From contig NZ_JAZAQF010000028.1 of NCBI RefSeq assembly GCF_043235035.1, forward strand, positions 1-64,000: a stretch of 64,000 bases of DNA, written 5' to 3'. This document shows positions 43,522 to 53,600 of this stretch, piece after piece; position 1 is the stretch's first letter; each line of letters opens with the position of its first letter. This DNA is from CACIAM-69d sp001698445 (GTDB lineage Bacteria; Cyanobacteriota; Cyanobacteriia; CACIAM-69d). The notes beneath the pieces are model-generated. The model was not told the origin of the DNA. It did not search any database and saw nothing but the letters and a program-made list of their open reading frames with translations. The position numbers were made by a program, and so were the translations under genes.

Positions 43522-45021
43522 ATGACTGAAGCAGCAACGGGATGGACAAAGGTGTCGCGGACGCTGGCGACGGTGGTGCAGCGACGGGCTTCGGGCGTGT
43601 TGGTGCTGGAGCGGGGGGCGGATCGCTGGCGCTTGATTTTTTTGCAGGGTCGCTTGCTGTGGGCGATCGATGAGCAGTTTCGGATTCGCCGTTGGCAACG
43701 GGCCCTGAAGCGATCGGGGGTGAATTTGCAGCCGGTTGCGCTGACGGAAGCGGCGCGGCCCCTGTGGGAGGTGTGGTGGTTGGCAGCGGCGCTGTTAGCG
43801 GGTCAAGTCACACCGGCTCAGTTGCGATCGATGCTGGAGTCGGTGGCTCAGGAGGTGCTGTTTGCGGCGGCGAGTGATCCCGCGGTGGTGTCTCACTGGG
43901 ATAAATATGTGCCTGCTTTGCCGGACATGCGGGCGGTGGCGCAACAGTTGTTTGGCAGTGAGGCCCTGTTGGCGGTGATGCAGTCGGTGGTGAAGTTGCT
44001 GCAACGGTGGGAGTCGGTGGGGCTGTTGCCAGAGCAGGCTGATCGCGCGCCGCAGTTGGCCCAGTTGGATTGGTCTCCGTCAGCAACAACTCAGAATGAC
44101 CGATCGACGTTTTTAACGTTGGCTCCGTTGCTGAATGGTCAACGATCGACCTGGGATGTCTCGCTGGTGATGAAACAGCCCATGTCGATCGTCGTGCATC
44201 TGCTGCATCACTTGGTGGAGCGTGGGGGCTTGGATTTTCTGCCCCTGGACGATCGCCCGGCGGACACGGTGCTGAATTTGCTCTTTACGCCGCAAGCAGC
44301 GCCAGTGAAGCCCCCAGAGTCCGCAGCGCTCCGGGACAGAGCCGCCAGCGCTCCAGGGCGATCGGGCGGGCCGGCGGCGAACCAGACCCCAGCACCCCAA
44401 CCCACCCCAGCAACCCAATCCCCCAACTCTGAGCAACCCTTGGTGATGTTGATTGACGATGATCCGATGGTGGGTAAGCTGCTGCGCCCCGTGGTGCATC
44501 GCTTGGGTTGTCGGTTTGTGCATATCACGGAGGCGACAAGGGCCTTGGCGGCAGCGATCGAGCAGCGGCCAGATATGGTCTTGCTGGATTTGGTGATGCC
44601 GATTGTGAATGGCTATGAGCTTTGTACCCAGTTGCGACGGGTGAACCTGTTGGCCAATGTGCCGATCGCGATTGTCACGAGCAATCGCGGGGCGATCGAC
44701 CGAGTGCGGGCCAAGCTGGTTGGGGCTTCGGTGTTTGTGCCCAAGCCTCTGCGCCTGGAAAAGGTAGCCGCGCTGCTTCAGCAATACTTACCCGATCGAT
44801 TGAAACCGCTGAAACCACCGCCCCAGGAACCTCACCAACGACCACAACCCTCGCCAACAACCGCAGGCACCCTCCCCACGCCGCCGCGAACGGGTGGCGG
44901 CTGGCATCCGGCCCCTGCCGCTGGCATTCAACCCAACAACGCCGGCCCCCTGAATCGATACTTACTCGGTGAAGAAATGCTCAACAATCGCTATGAATTC
45001 GGAGTTTTGGCGAAACAATAG
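43522..45021 (+). CDS. PatA/PixG-type response regulator (PATAN-REC)
   Basis: First gene of a PixGIJL-type phototaxis/chemotaxis operon. From the ATG at 43522 (MTEAATGWTKV) it has 499 residues; the TTG at 43501 is less likely. Residues about 1-255 form a PATAN-type domain ('RASGVLVLERGADRWRLIFLQGRLLWAIDEQFRIRRWQRAL', 'RSTWDVSLVMKQPMSIVVHLLHHLVERGGLDFL'). After a Pro-rich linker, residues about 307-425 form a receiver with 'LIDDDPMVG', phospho-acceptor D356 in 'LLDLVMP' and the lysine in 'FVPKPLRLEK'. A Pro/Gly-rich tail of about 70 residues follows. PATAN regulators control type IV pilus motility through PilB in related cyanobacteria. Confidence 0.85.
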   Translation: MTEAATGWTKVSRTLATVVQRRASGVLVLERGADRWRLIFLQGRLLWAIDEQFRIRRWQRALKRSGVNLQPVALTEAARPLWEVWWLAAALLAGQVTPAQLRSMLESVAQEVLFAAASDPAVVSHWDKYVPALPDMRAVAQQLFGSEALLAVMQSVVKLLQRWESVGLLPEQADRAPQLAQLDWSPSATTQNDRSTFLTLAPLLNGQRSTWDVSLVMKQPMSIVVHLLHHLVERGGLDFLPLDDRPADTVLNLLFTPQAAPVKPPESAALRDRAASAPGRSGGPAANQTPAPQPTPATQSPNSEQPLVMLIDDDPMVGKLLRPVVHRLGCRFVHITEATRALAAAIEQRPDMVLLDLVMPIVNGYELCTQLRRVNLLANVPIAIVTSNRGAIDRVRAKLVGASVFVPKPLRLEKVAALLQQYLPDRLKPLKPPPQEPHQRPQPSPTTAGTLPTPPRTGGGWHPAPAAGIQPNNAGPLNRYLLGEEMLNNRYEFGVLAKQ

Positions 45022-45608
45022 AGAAAGGATTGTATGGGGCTGCCACCTACGCCCGATCGGGATGTGGGAATTGTATGTGGGGACTGTGTGGGGCTTGGGG
45101 TTTGAGTTTGTCCGTTGAAACAGACGGATCCGTAAGCCATGCAAAATCAAGCCGATTGAGTCTCGTTTGAACTGAATTGGGATTGAGGTTCATCTTGAGG
45201 TTCATCAACAAAAAACCACAATTCTTGTAGGAAATTGACAATTTGAAAGCTGCGAGATCGATATCAAACAGGGGCGATCGGGGCAAGCTGAAACTACTGA
45301 TCCAACCGATGTCCTAAGCAATGACCCAACCGATGATCAAACCAATCCCAGCTACCAATCTCAGCTAATTGAATTGATCAACCAATGATTAGGCATCAGT
45401 TTGGCAATGATCAGGGTGTGCCATTGGGGTTGCCATTGGGCCCATGAGGCCTGGAATTAAGAGAAATAATCGGGTTCGGGACACTGAACCATGGACTGTT
45501 CATGGGCCGGGGCCTGCACCATGGCCAGGTTCTGGCTGAAGCGTCAGCCGAGGCGGACCAGAACGGCCAATTAAAAATTGGGTTTTTGGATGTGGGAGAA
45601 CGTGGGCG
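45022..45608. other. 587-bp spacer inside the chemotaxis operon
   Basis: No gene seen. Short direct repeats: TTGAGGTTCATC near 45184 and 45196, CCAACCGATG near 45303 and 45327, and CCATTGGG pairs near 45421-45442. In related operons a CheY gene (pixH) sits at this place; none is present here. Confidence 0.55.
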
Positions 45609-48600
45609 ATGGACGCACAGCAGCAAACCGCATTGATTCAGCAGGCTTTGGATGCCAATCCCCAGGCGATCGCCCTGCTCATTCGCGATCGACTGGAACC
45701 AACCATCACCGTGAAGGCGGCCTTGAAGGAGGGATGTTTATATCTGCTGCTGGCCAGTGAGCAGGCTCCCTCGGCCCGCTTGGCCTTGGAAACCGTTGAA
45801 CCGGCGATCGAGGATTTGGCCGTGGCGGGGTTGAATCGGGCCGTGATCCAATCGGTGAAGGTGGGTGGCCAAGCGCTGGATGAGCGATCGCCCAAATGGT
45901 GCTATCACATCGACTTGCCGCCCTTGCCCTATGGTCAAAGTGGCGATCAGGAAGCAGACCCGATCGTCAACTTCCTGGAGTCCCAGGTGCAAAGCATGGC
46001 CAATGGCGTGGCGGCCTTGATCAGCGATCCGCCCTTGGCTGTCCTGTCGGACGTTGCTGGGCCAGAGTCCCAGAATGGTCATGGGGATGGGGTTGCGGTG
46101 GCCCCACCGGAACCCGCGATCGATCCTGAACCCGCGATCGAGGTGGGAGAAGACACAACCGAAGATGTAACCGAGGACTGCAATCAGTCAGCGGCAACAG
46201 ATCTTGACCGACCGGATTTAGACCCGATCGCCCCAGAGTCGATCGCCCCGGAAGTCATTACGCCGGAAGAAGTACCAACGCCACCGTTGCCCATTCCCAC
46301 TGAAGCGGCCCAACTGCAAGCCACCCTGGCCGCCCTGACGGGTTTGGCCAGCACCCTGGAAAAGGCCGCCGCTTCCCTGGTCACGGCTGTGGGGTCGATC
46401 GCTCCATCGCCGTTGGTGGCTCCCGAGTTGAGTGCTCCCGAGTTGAGTGCTGCGGAGTTAAGTGCTGCGGAGTCGATCGCGCCGGCCGTTGAACCGGTGG
46501 AAATCATCGAATCACCACCCGAGCCAGAACCCATCACAGAACCAGAGCTGGCGATTGTTGAGTCACCGCCAGAGCCAGAAGAGCCAGAGCCAGCACCAGA
46601 ACTCGCATCAGAAACCGAGGAACCCGATTTCGCGGTGGATGAACAGGATTTAGGGGCGATCGATGTCCTGGATTCGTTTCCCTCAGAGGAACCCAGCGAC
46701 CTAGGGCCAGATACGCTCAACTTGGATCCGGATGCCTTGGCCCTCACCGAAGCAGAGTTAGCCGACTGGGCCGCGATCGAAGAAGAAGGCATGGCGGAAC
46801 CCAGCTCCGAGACCGTGGCTCCAGAACCGGAACTGGCGATCAACTCCTTACCCGAGCTGACCCCGTTGGTGGAACCGGCGATCGACTCAGAAGACCCGAT
46901 TGATGAGTTGGCCAGTGATGCCGCGATTGATGAAATGATCGACGAAACGATCGATCAAGTCATCGATGAAGCGGCGGAGCTGGCGGCCGAGTTGGCGGCC
47001 GATTCCGAGCTGCTGGATCCCTTGGCAGATGCGGCACCAGAAACGGCAGATTTGCTGGAATCTCCTGACGCATTGGGGGATGACGGGGCGAGCCTGGACT
47101 CCGATCGAGAAACAGCGATCGACCCGATCGACCCCGCAGAGCCGCCCACGGAGCTAACGGAAATTTCCCCAACGCCAGAGCTAGAGCCAGAATCAGAGCC
47201 GATCGGGACAGTTTTGGCCGCGATCGCCTCAGACAGCAGCAAAACCATCGCTGAAAAAGTGACCGACGCAATCAGCAGTCTGGTGCAGTTGGTGGAACAT
47301 CATCCCAACGCGGACGTGAACACGGCGTTGGCGGCGATCGCCCGGTTGAGCGCCTTGGCCAGTCCGCCCTCGGTGGCAGCGCCGGAGCCACCCTCCTTAG
47401 ACCGATCGCCCGAACCTTCCTCGGAACCCTCCTCAGAACCTTTAGATCAAGGAGAGCAAGCCGCGATCGATTCAGCGAATCTTGAATTACCCGATCCAGA
47501 ATCACTGGATTCGGCGATCGTTGATCCAGAAACTCAGGAACCAACGGATCCAGAGCCGATCGATCAAGACATCAGTGATCTGCAATTGGACTTGACTGAA
47601 TCAGATGAATTGAATGATTCGACTGATTTGATTGATGCGCAGGATTCCGACCAGTTAATCACTCTAGATCAGCTACCGGAATCACCAGAAATTGCAGACC
47701 TCACCCAGGAAGAAGCTGACCCGATCGGGGAACTGGATGATGAATTAACCAGTGATGAACTTGGCGATCAATTCAGTGACGAGTTGACTGGTGAACTAAA
47801 TGTTGAATTAACAGGTGATGTGCTCAGTGATGAATTTGGTAATGAACTGAGTGATGAATTAACGGGCGATGAATTAACGGGCGATGAGCTGAGTGATGAA
47901 TTAACAAGCGATGAGCTGAGTGATGAATCAACGGTCAATGAACTGAGTGACGAACTGGATGATGAATTAACGAGTGATGAATTTGGTAATGAATTAACGG
48001 GCGATGAATTGGATGATGAATTGAGCCTGCTTGATGAAGATTCAGCGGGTGAAGCTCTAACCAAATCACCAGCCAGTGCAGACCCAGAAATCGCACAACC
48101 TGACACAGCCGCAGCGGAACTGATTGCAGAACCCACAACCATCAGCCCTCGGGAAGCCCTCAGCACCATTGCGCAACTGACCCAACTGGCAGAACATCGC
48201 AGCGATTTGGATCTGAACGCCGCGATCGCCACGATCGCCCGTTTGGCTGGCTTTGCTCCCGAGCCGATCACTCCCACACCAGAACCACCTTCCGTAGCGG
48301 CGGCCCCCACTAAATCGACAGACTCAGAATCGGCGGTAATTTCTGAATCGGCCGCAATTGCCGCAATTGTTGACGAAATCGAACCCGATGAAGCCGACTC
48401 AGACCGAGCACTGAATCAGGATTTGGAACCAGAAGGGGCGATCGATTCCTCGGATCTATCGGATCTATCCGATGATTTATCCGATTTGTCAGATCTGGCT
48501 GATCTATCGGATTTGGCTGATTTAGATTCAACGGCCGTTGAGGTAACTGACCCGATCAAGCCAGTTCCTCCCGAGGTGGTGGCCGATGATTTAGCCAATA

Positions 48601-50243
48601 AATTAGCGGAAGATGATCTAGCTGAATTAGCTGATTTGACCGAAGAAGTTGAGCCAGATGATTTATCAAACTTGACCGATTTATCAGACCCGATCGAGCC
48701 AAGCAATGTTGATGAAGGTGAATTGGCTGAATTAGCTGATTTGGCTGAAGAAGTTGAGTCAGATGATCTAGATGATCCAACCGATGATCTAGATGATCCA
48801 ACCGATGATTTATCCGATGATCTAGCAGATTTCACCGAATCCCTAGAGCCGGTGAATTCAGAGCCGATCGAACCATTACCCGACCCGATCGAACCGGTGA
48901 AATCCTCGGAATCTGCCGTTGCTCCGGATGAGCGCAGCGGTTTGGTCAATTTGGTGGCGCAGTTATTAGCCGAATCCAGCGATCCCCGATCGGCGCTGCT
49001 GGCCTTGGCGGAATCCTTGGGTGATGGCGCGTCGGCTGCCCCTCGCGAGCCGGAGCCTGTCCCGATCGCCCCTGCGGAACCCGCCGAATCTGCCCAAGCG
49101 GCCGAGTTAGCGGCATCCACCGAGCCGATCGCAGCGGCTGCACCCACTGAGTTAGTTGAGACCGCCGAATCTCCTGCCTTGACGGAATCGACTGAAGCGG
49201 CCGACTCAGAAGCATTACCAGAAGCGTTACCAGCGTTGGCCGATGTTCTGGATTTGCCTGAGGAACCGGAACCCGATCCCGCCGTCCCCGCCGAGCCGTT
49301 GCCGGAACTACCGGAGCTGCCGGAATTGCTGGAGTCGTTGCCGGAAGCCCCCGCCGTCATCGCCTTCGATGCGGAACCCGATCTGGGGCCAGATTTGGGC
49401 CCAGATTTGGATCAAAACGATCAACCCTTGGGCTTTTTCGGGGATGACGACGATGAGCCTTCGGGGTTCTTTGGGGATGAAGGATTCGCGGCCCTGGTGG
49501 ACATTGCTAACCAAGCCCTAGCCGCCGACACCGCCGCTGAAGTGCCTGCGGCTCCGGTGGCAGCAGTGGCTTTTGAGCCTGCGCCGGTTCGTGAACTAGT
49601 GGATGAATCGGTTCGTGAGCCGGAACCGCCTTTGCCGGTGGTGGAGGCGGCCGAGCCGGCCCCGATCGCCCCGTCAGCGCCGGAACCCAGCGTCCCCCTG
49701 GATCCGCTCACCCAATGGCTGCAACAGGGCGACGGATCCGCCATTTTGAACCTGCCCACCAGGTCGGCCGGCAGCGCCCTCAGTACCGATGGTCAGCGCT
49801 TCCTGCGTTTTCACCTGGGATTTGAGGATACGGCCTTGCTCCCGATCGATGAGGTGCGGGAAGTGCTGCGAATTGCGGCCACGGACATTTTGCCCGTGCC
49901 ACATATGCCAGAATCGGTTTTAGGGGTGTACAACTGGCGCGGTGAAATCATTTGGACGATCGACCTTAACCAGTTGGTGGGCTTCCCGGCCATTGCGCCG
50001 GATTTGACGGCCACCTCATCCGCCATCGCCATTGTTCTGGAGTGTGATGGCCAGAACCTGGGGCTGGTCGTGCCCCAAATTGAAGATATCGAGTGGCACG
50101 ATTCTCCAAATGTTCAGCCGCCCAGCGCAGGTTTGTTTCCCGATCGGCTCTTGCCCTTTGTTCAGGGCTACCTCAGCGAGGCCAGCAGTATGGTGTTGAA
50201 CCCCAGCGCGATCGCCAGGGCCAGCGCCCAACAGGCCGGCTAG
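45609..50243 (+). CDS. Giant CheW-domain protein with long acidic repeat region
   Basis: A 1544-residue protein, about nine times the usual CheW size. Residues 1-115 form a small alpha/beta domain ('AIALLIRDRLEPTITVKAALKEGCLYLLLASEQAP...VIQSVKVGGQA') that I recall from other cyanobacterial proteins but cannot name. Residues about 140-1390 are extremely acidic and rich in D, E, S, L, A and P. They include DNA-level tandem repeats ('DELTGDELSDELTSDEL', 'LSDLSDDLSDLSDLADL') and four spaced hydrophobic helical modules (near 234-266, 532-588, 846-887, 1110-1140). The CheW domain is at about 1397-1535 ('FLRFHLGFEDTALLPIDEVREVL', 'VLGVYNWRGEIIWTIDLNQLVG'). It should couple the MCP to CheA. No stop or frameshift interrupts the frame. 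Minus-strand Ser-rich frames inside it are shadows. Confidence 0.88.
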   Translation: MDAQQQTALIQQALDANPQAIALLIRDRLEPTITVKAALKEGCLYLLLASEQAPSARLALETVEPAIEDLAVAGLNRAVIQSVKVGGQALDERSPKWCYHIDLPPLPYGQSGDQEADPIVNFLESQVQSMANGVAALISDPPLAVLSDVAGPESQNGHGDGVAVAPPEPAIDPEPAIEVGEDTTEDVTEDCNQSAATDLDRPDLDPIAPESIAPEVITPEEVPTPPLPIPTEAAQLQATLAALTGLASTLEKAAASLVTAVGSIAPSPLVAPELSAPELSAAELSAAESIAPAVEPVEIIESPPEPEPITEPELAIVESPPEPEEPEPAPELASETEEPDFAVDEQDLGAIDVLDSFPSEEPSDLGPDTLNLDPDALALTEAELADWAAIEEEGMAEPSSETVAPEPELAINSLPELTPLVEPAIDSEDPIDELASDAAIDEMIDETIDQVIDEAAELAAELAADSELLDPLADAAPETADLLESPDALGDDGASLDSDRETAIDPIDPAEPPTELTEISPTPELEPESEPIGTVLAAIASDSSKTIAEKVTDAISSLVQLVEHHPNADVNTALAAIARLSALASPPSVAAPEPPSLDRSPEPSSEPSSEPLDQGEQAAIDSANLELPDPESLDSAIVDPETQEPTDPEPIDQDISDLQLDLTESDELNDSTDLIDAQDSDQLITLDQLPESPEIADLTQEEADPIGELDDELTSDELGDQFSDELTGELNVELTGDVLSDEFGNELSDELTGDELTGDELSDELTSDELSDESTVNELSDELDDELTSDEFGNELTGDELDDELSLLDEDSAGEALTKSPASADPEIAQPDTAAAELIAEPTTISPREALSTIAQLTQLAEHRSDLDLNAAIATIARLAGFAPEPITPTPEPPSVAAAPTKSTDSESAVISESAAIAAIVDEIEPDEADSDRALNQDLEPEGAIDSSDLSDLSDDLSDLSDLADLSDLADLDSTAVEVTDPIKPVPPEVVADDLANKLAEDDLAELADLTEEVEPDDLSNLTDLSDPIEPSNVDEGELAELADLAEEVESDDLDDPTDDLDDPTDDLSDDLADFTESLEPVNSEPIEPLPDPIEPVKSSESAVAPDERSGLVNLVAQLLAESSDPRSALLALAESLGDGASAAPREPEPVPIAPAEPAESAQAAELAASTEPIAAAAPTELVETAESPALTESTEAADSEALPEALPALADVLDLPEEPEPDPAVPAEPLPELPELPELLESLPEAPAVIAFDAEPDLGPDLGPDLDQNDQPLGFFGDDDDEPSGFFGDEGFAALVDIANQALAADTAAEVPAAPVAAVAFEPAPVRELVDESVREPEPPLPVVEAAEPAPIAPSAPEPSVPLDPLTQWLQQGDGSAILNLPTRSAGSALSTDGQRFLRFHLGFEDTALLPIDEVREVLRIAATDILPVPHMPESVLGVYNWRGEIIWTIDLNQLVGFPAIAPDLTATSSAIAIVLECDGQNLGLVVPQIEDIEWHDSPNVQPPSAGLFPDRLLPFVQGYLSEASSMVLNPSAIARASAQQAG
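47740..48035 (+). repeat. In-frame short tandem repeats within the giant CheW gene
   Basis: Many variants of GATGAATTAACGGGC / GATGAGCTGAGT, with unit lengths that are multiples of three (12, 15, 18), encode DELTG/DELSD/DELTS. Such arrays can change length by slippage without breaking the frame. Confidence 0.85.
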
Positions 50244-50628
50244 GACGCTTGGCCATCGGGATCGGGATTGGACCTCGGGGCGATCGCGCCAATCCTGCCC
50301 CGCCATTGCTGGGAAATTTCCCAGTCCTGAGCCTGTTTTCCCAACTCACCTTTGCTCAAATCCGCTTCTGCTCCTTTGTAACTTTTGCAACCTTTGTAAC
50401 TTTGTTTGATTGTTTGATGTTGCTTCATGTTTTTGGACATGGCTTGACGTTCCCTTGCTTGATGTTGCTTGGCTCCCCTTGCCCCGAGGGCCCCAGTGTG
50501 GCCGTGATTTCCACCGTGATGGGGAACTGCTGAATGGTTGCTGGTCTCTTGGCTGGCGGCCTGGCGGGCCCACTGGTAACGGCTCTATGACTCTCTGTTC
50601 TTCCGATTGCTCTCTGGCCTAAATTCCT
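50244..50628. other. 385-bp spacer between CheW and MCP genes
   Basis: Contains a 16-bp palindrome (50309-50324), a direct repeat TTTGTAACTTT (50375 and 50393, approx.) and TTGATGTTGCTT repeats (50415-50470). No gene or strong terminator seen. Confidence 0.5.
50309..50324. repeat. Perfect 16-bp palindrome
   Basis: CTGGGAAATTTCCCAG, 66 bp after the giant CheW stop. May be an operator or a hairpin between cistrons. Confidence 0.75.
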
Positions 50629-53600
50629 ATGACTGCTTACTTTGATGCTTCGCGCACGGTTCGTGACGATCGCCCGGCCCGCAACGGCACTCCCCCCGTT
50701 GAGCATAGCCCCGCTCCTGATTTGCGCCGTTTCCAAGATGCAGTCGATGCCCTGAAGGCGGAGTTGGAACGATCGGGCCGGCCCGATCGATTCGTGATGG
50801 AAAAGATGGAGCAAATTGAGCAGTTTGCGGAGTCGATCGGCACGGCCCTGGTGACCACCGATGGGGAAGCGGCCAGCGGGAACCGCCTACCGGTGGATGG
50901 GATCGATCGCACCATCGAAGACAGCCAAAGTTTGGATGAACTGCTGCGGCGGCTTTGCCAAGAATTGCGGTTGCAACTATCGGCCGATCGGGTGGCCATT
51001 TACCGGTTCAATTTCGACTGGACTGGGGAATTCATCACCGAATCCATGGCCCCCGGTTGGATGGCCCTGGTGGGGAACACCTTCCGCGACACCTACTTTG
51101 AAAGCACCCAAGGCAACCGCTACAACACCAAGGATGTTTATCAATGCGAGGACATCTATCGCGGTGGCCTCAGCGCTTGCCATGTGCAGCTCATTGAACG
51201 GTTCCAGGGACGAGCCTACATGATTGCGCCGGTTTTCCAGGGCGATCGACTGTGGGGGTTGCTGGCTATTTATCAAAACAGCGGCCCGCGCCCCTGGAGT
51301 CCCCTGGAAGCGGAACTGGTGAAATATGCCAGCGATCAGGTGAGCCGCAGCATTGCCCAGCTCAGCGCGATCGAGAAACTGCAAAAACAAGTGGGCCGCC
51401 AACGGGCGATCGCCACGATCGTGGACAAGATTCACCAATTCCTGGATCTGGCCACGATCATGCAAACCACCACCGACGAACTGCGAATTTTGTTGGAGTG
51501 CGATCGCGCCGCCGTCTATCGGTTCAGCGACGACTGGAGCGGCGATTTCGTTTCGGAATCCGTGGGCCGGGGCTGGAAACCGCTGTTGGGCAAAACCTTC
51601 CGCGACAGCTACTTTGAGCGCACCAAAGGCGGCCGCTACATCAACGGCGAAACCCTGACCGTGGCGGACATCCAAACCCAAGACTACGATCCCTGCCACC
51701 TGAAACTGTTGGAACAGTTCCAATGCCGGGCTTACATCATCGCCCCCGTGATCGCCAACGATAAGCTGTGGGGACTGCTGGCGGTCTATCAAAACGATCG
51801 AGTGCGCAGTTGGGAGCCGGAAGAAACCGACCTGGTGACCCAAATGGGCCAGCAAATGGGTGTGGCGGTGCAACAGGCGGAATATCTGAAGCAGCTTCAG
51901 GATCAAAAGCTACAGCTTGAGCGCAACGTGCAACAAGACCGCGCCCTGCTGACGGTGATGAACAAAATCCGCGAATCCCTGGACATTGACAGCCTCTTTG
52001 CCACCACCACCCAGGAAATTCGCCAAATTTTCCAGGCCGATCGCGCCTGCATCTTCCGGTTCGATCCGGACTGGAGCGGTGAGTTTGTGGCCGAAGCGGT
52101 CACCCCCGGTTGGCAACGATTGCTCGATCGCGACGGGGCCGGCCTGCGGGATGGCAACAACCGACGGGGCGGGCGCTCCCTGGCCCGCGTCGAAGACAGC
52201 TATTTGCAAGACAACCAGGGCGGTCGCTATCGCCAGGGCGAAACCCTGCTCGTCAACGACATTTACCAAGCCAACTTCAGCCGCTGTTATCTTGACTTGC
52301 TGGAACAATTCCAAGCCAAGGCCTACGCGATCGCCCCAATCTTCAAAGGCAATGACCTTTGGGGCCTGTTGGCGGTTTACCAAAACAGCAACTCCCGCCA
52401 GTGGGAAGAACTGGAAGGGCAGATCCTTTCTCGGTTGGGAACCCAACTGGGCTTGGCCCTGCAACAGGCCGAGTATGTGGAACAGCTCAAAACCCAAGCG
52501 GCTCAGCTCCAAAAGTCCGCCGAACGGAACAAGGCCATTTCCGCAACGATCGACAAAATTCGCGCTTCCCTGGACATCCGCACCATCTTCCGCACCACCA
52601 CCACGGAATTACGCCAAATTCTGGAAGTCGATCGGGTCGGGATCTATCAATTCCAGCCTGACTGGAGCGGGCAATTCATGGCGGAATCCGTTGGCCCCGG
52701 CTGGTTGCGGCTGTTGGACTCTCCCGACAGTGACGGAAGTTTCCAAACGGAAATGAGCGATTGCGAAGCCATCAACGGCCTGACCCAAGCTCGCCCCACC
52801 AACGCCGGCCGGGTGCGGGACACCTACCTTCAGGAAAACGAAGGGGGCCGCTATGCCCGAGGCGAAAGCTTTGTGGTTCCTGATATCTACAAAGCTGGGT
52901 TCACCCCCTGCTATTTGAGTGTGCTGGAACGGTTCCAAGCCCGCGCCTATGCCATTACCCCCATCTTTCAGGGCGATCGACTGTGGGGACTGCTAGCGAT
53001 TTACCAAAACAGCGGCCCGCGCCAGTGGGAAACCTCAGAAGTGGAATTCGTGGCCCAGGTGGGGGCACAGTTGGGCATCGCCCTGAAGCAGGCGGAAACC
53101 CTGGCAGAATTGCAGCGGAAATCGGCCCAGGTGGAAGAGGCCGCCCAACGGGACAAGGCCGCCCGCGAAGCTCTGCAACAGAAGGCCCTGAATCTGCTGA
53201 TGGCGGTGCGGCCGGCCCTGGAAGGGGATCTCACTGTGCGCGCGCCGATTACCGAAGACGAAGTGGGCACGATCGCCGATGCCTACAACAACACCCTGCA
53301 AAGCCTGCGGCAAATTGTGGTGAAGCTGCAAGAAACGGCGGCCAAGGTGTCCAATACCTCCACCACCAGCTCCAGCGCCATTGGTGAGTTGTCTAACCAA
53401 GCCCAGCAACAATATCGGGCCCTGCTGGAGGCCGTGCAGCGGGTGCAAACCATGGCGGAAGCCAGCACGGACGTGACCCAAAACGCCCAGCAGGTGACCC
53501 AGGCGGTGCAACGAGCCACCAACACGATCCAGGAAGGCGATGCGGCCATGAACCGGACGGTGGATGCCATTCTGTCGATTCGGGACACGGTGGCGGAAAC

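Noticed and set aside
46184..46843. Ser-rich minus-strand frames across the CheW gene (also 47768-48310 and 48416-49360)
   Set aside because: They are antisense readings of Asp/Glu/Leu-rich codons; composition is pure low complexity and no start signals are present.
47740..48035. Short repeats considered as CRISPR or origin iterons
   Set aside because: They lie in frame within the giant CheW gene, have lengths in multiples of three and encode DELT/DELS; no DnaA boxes nearby.
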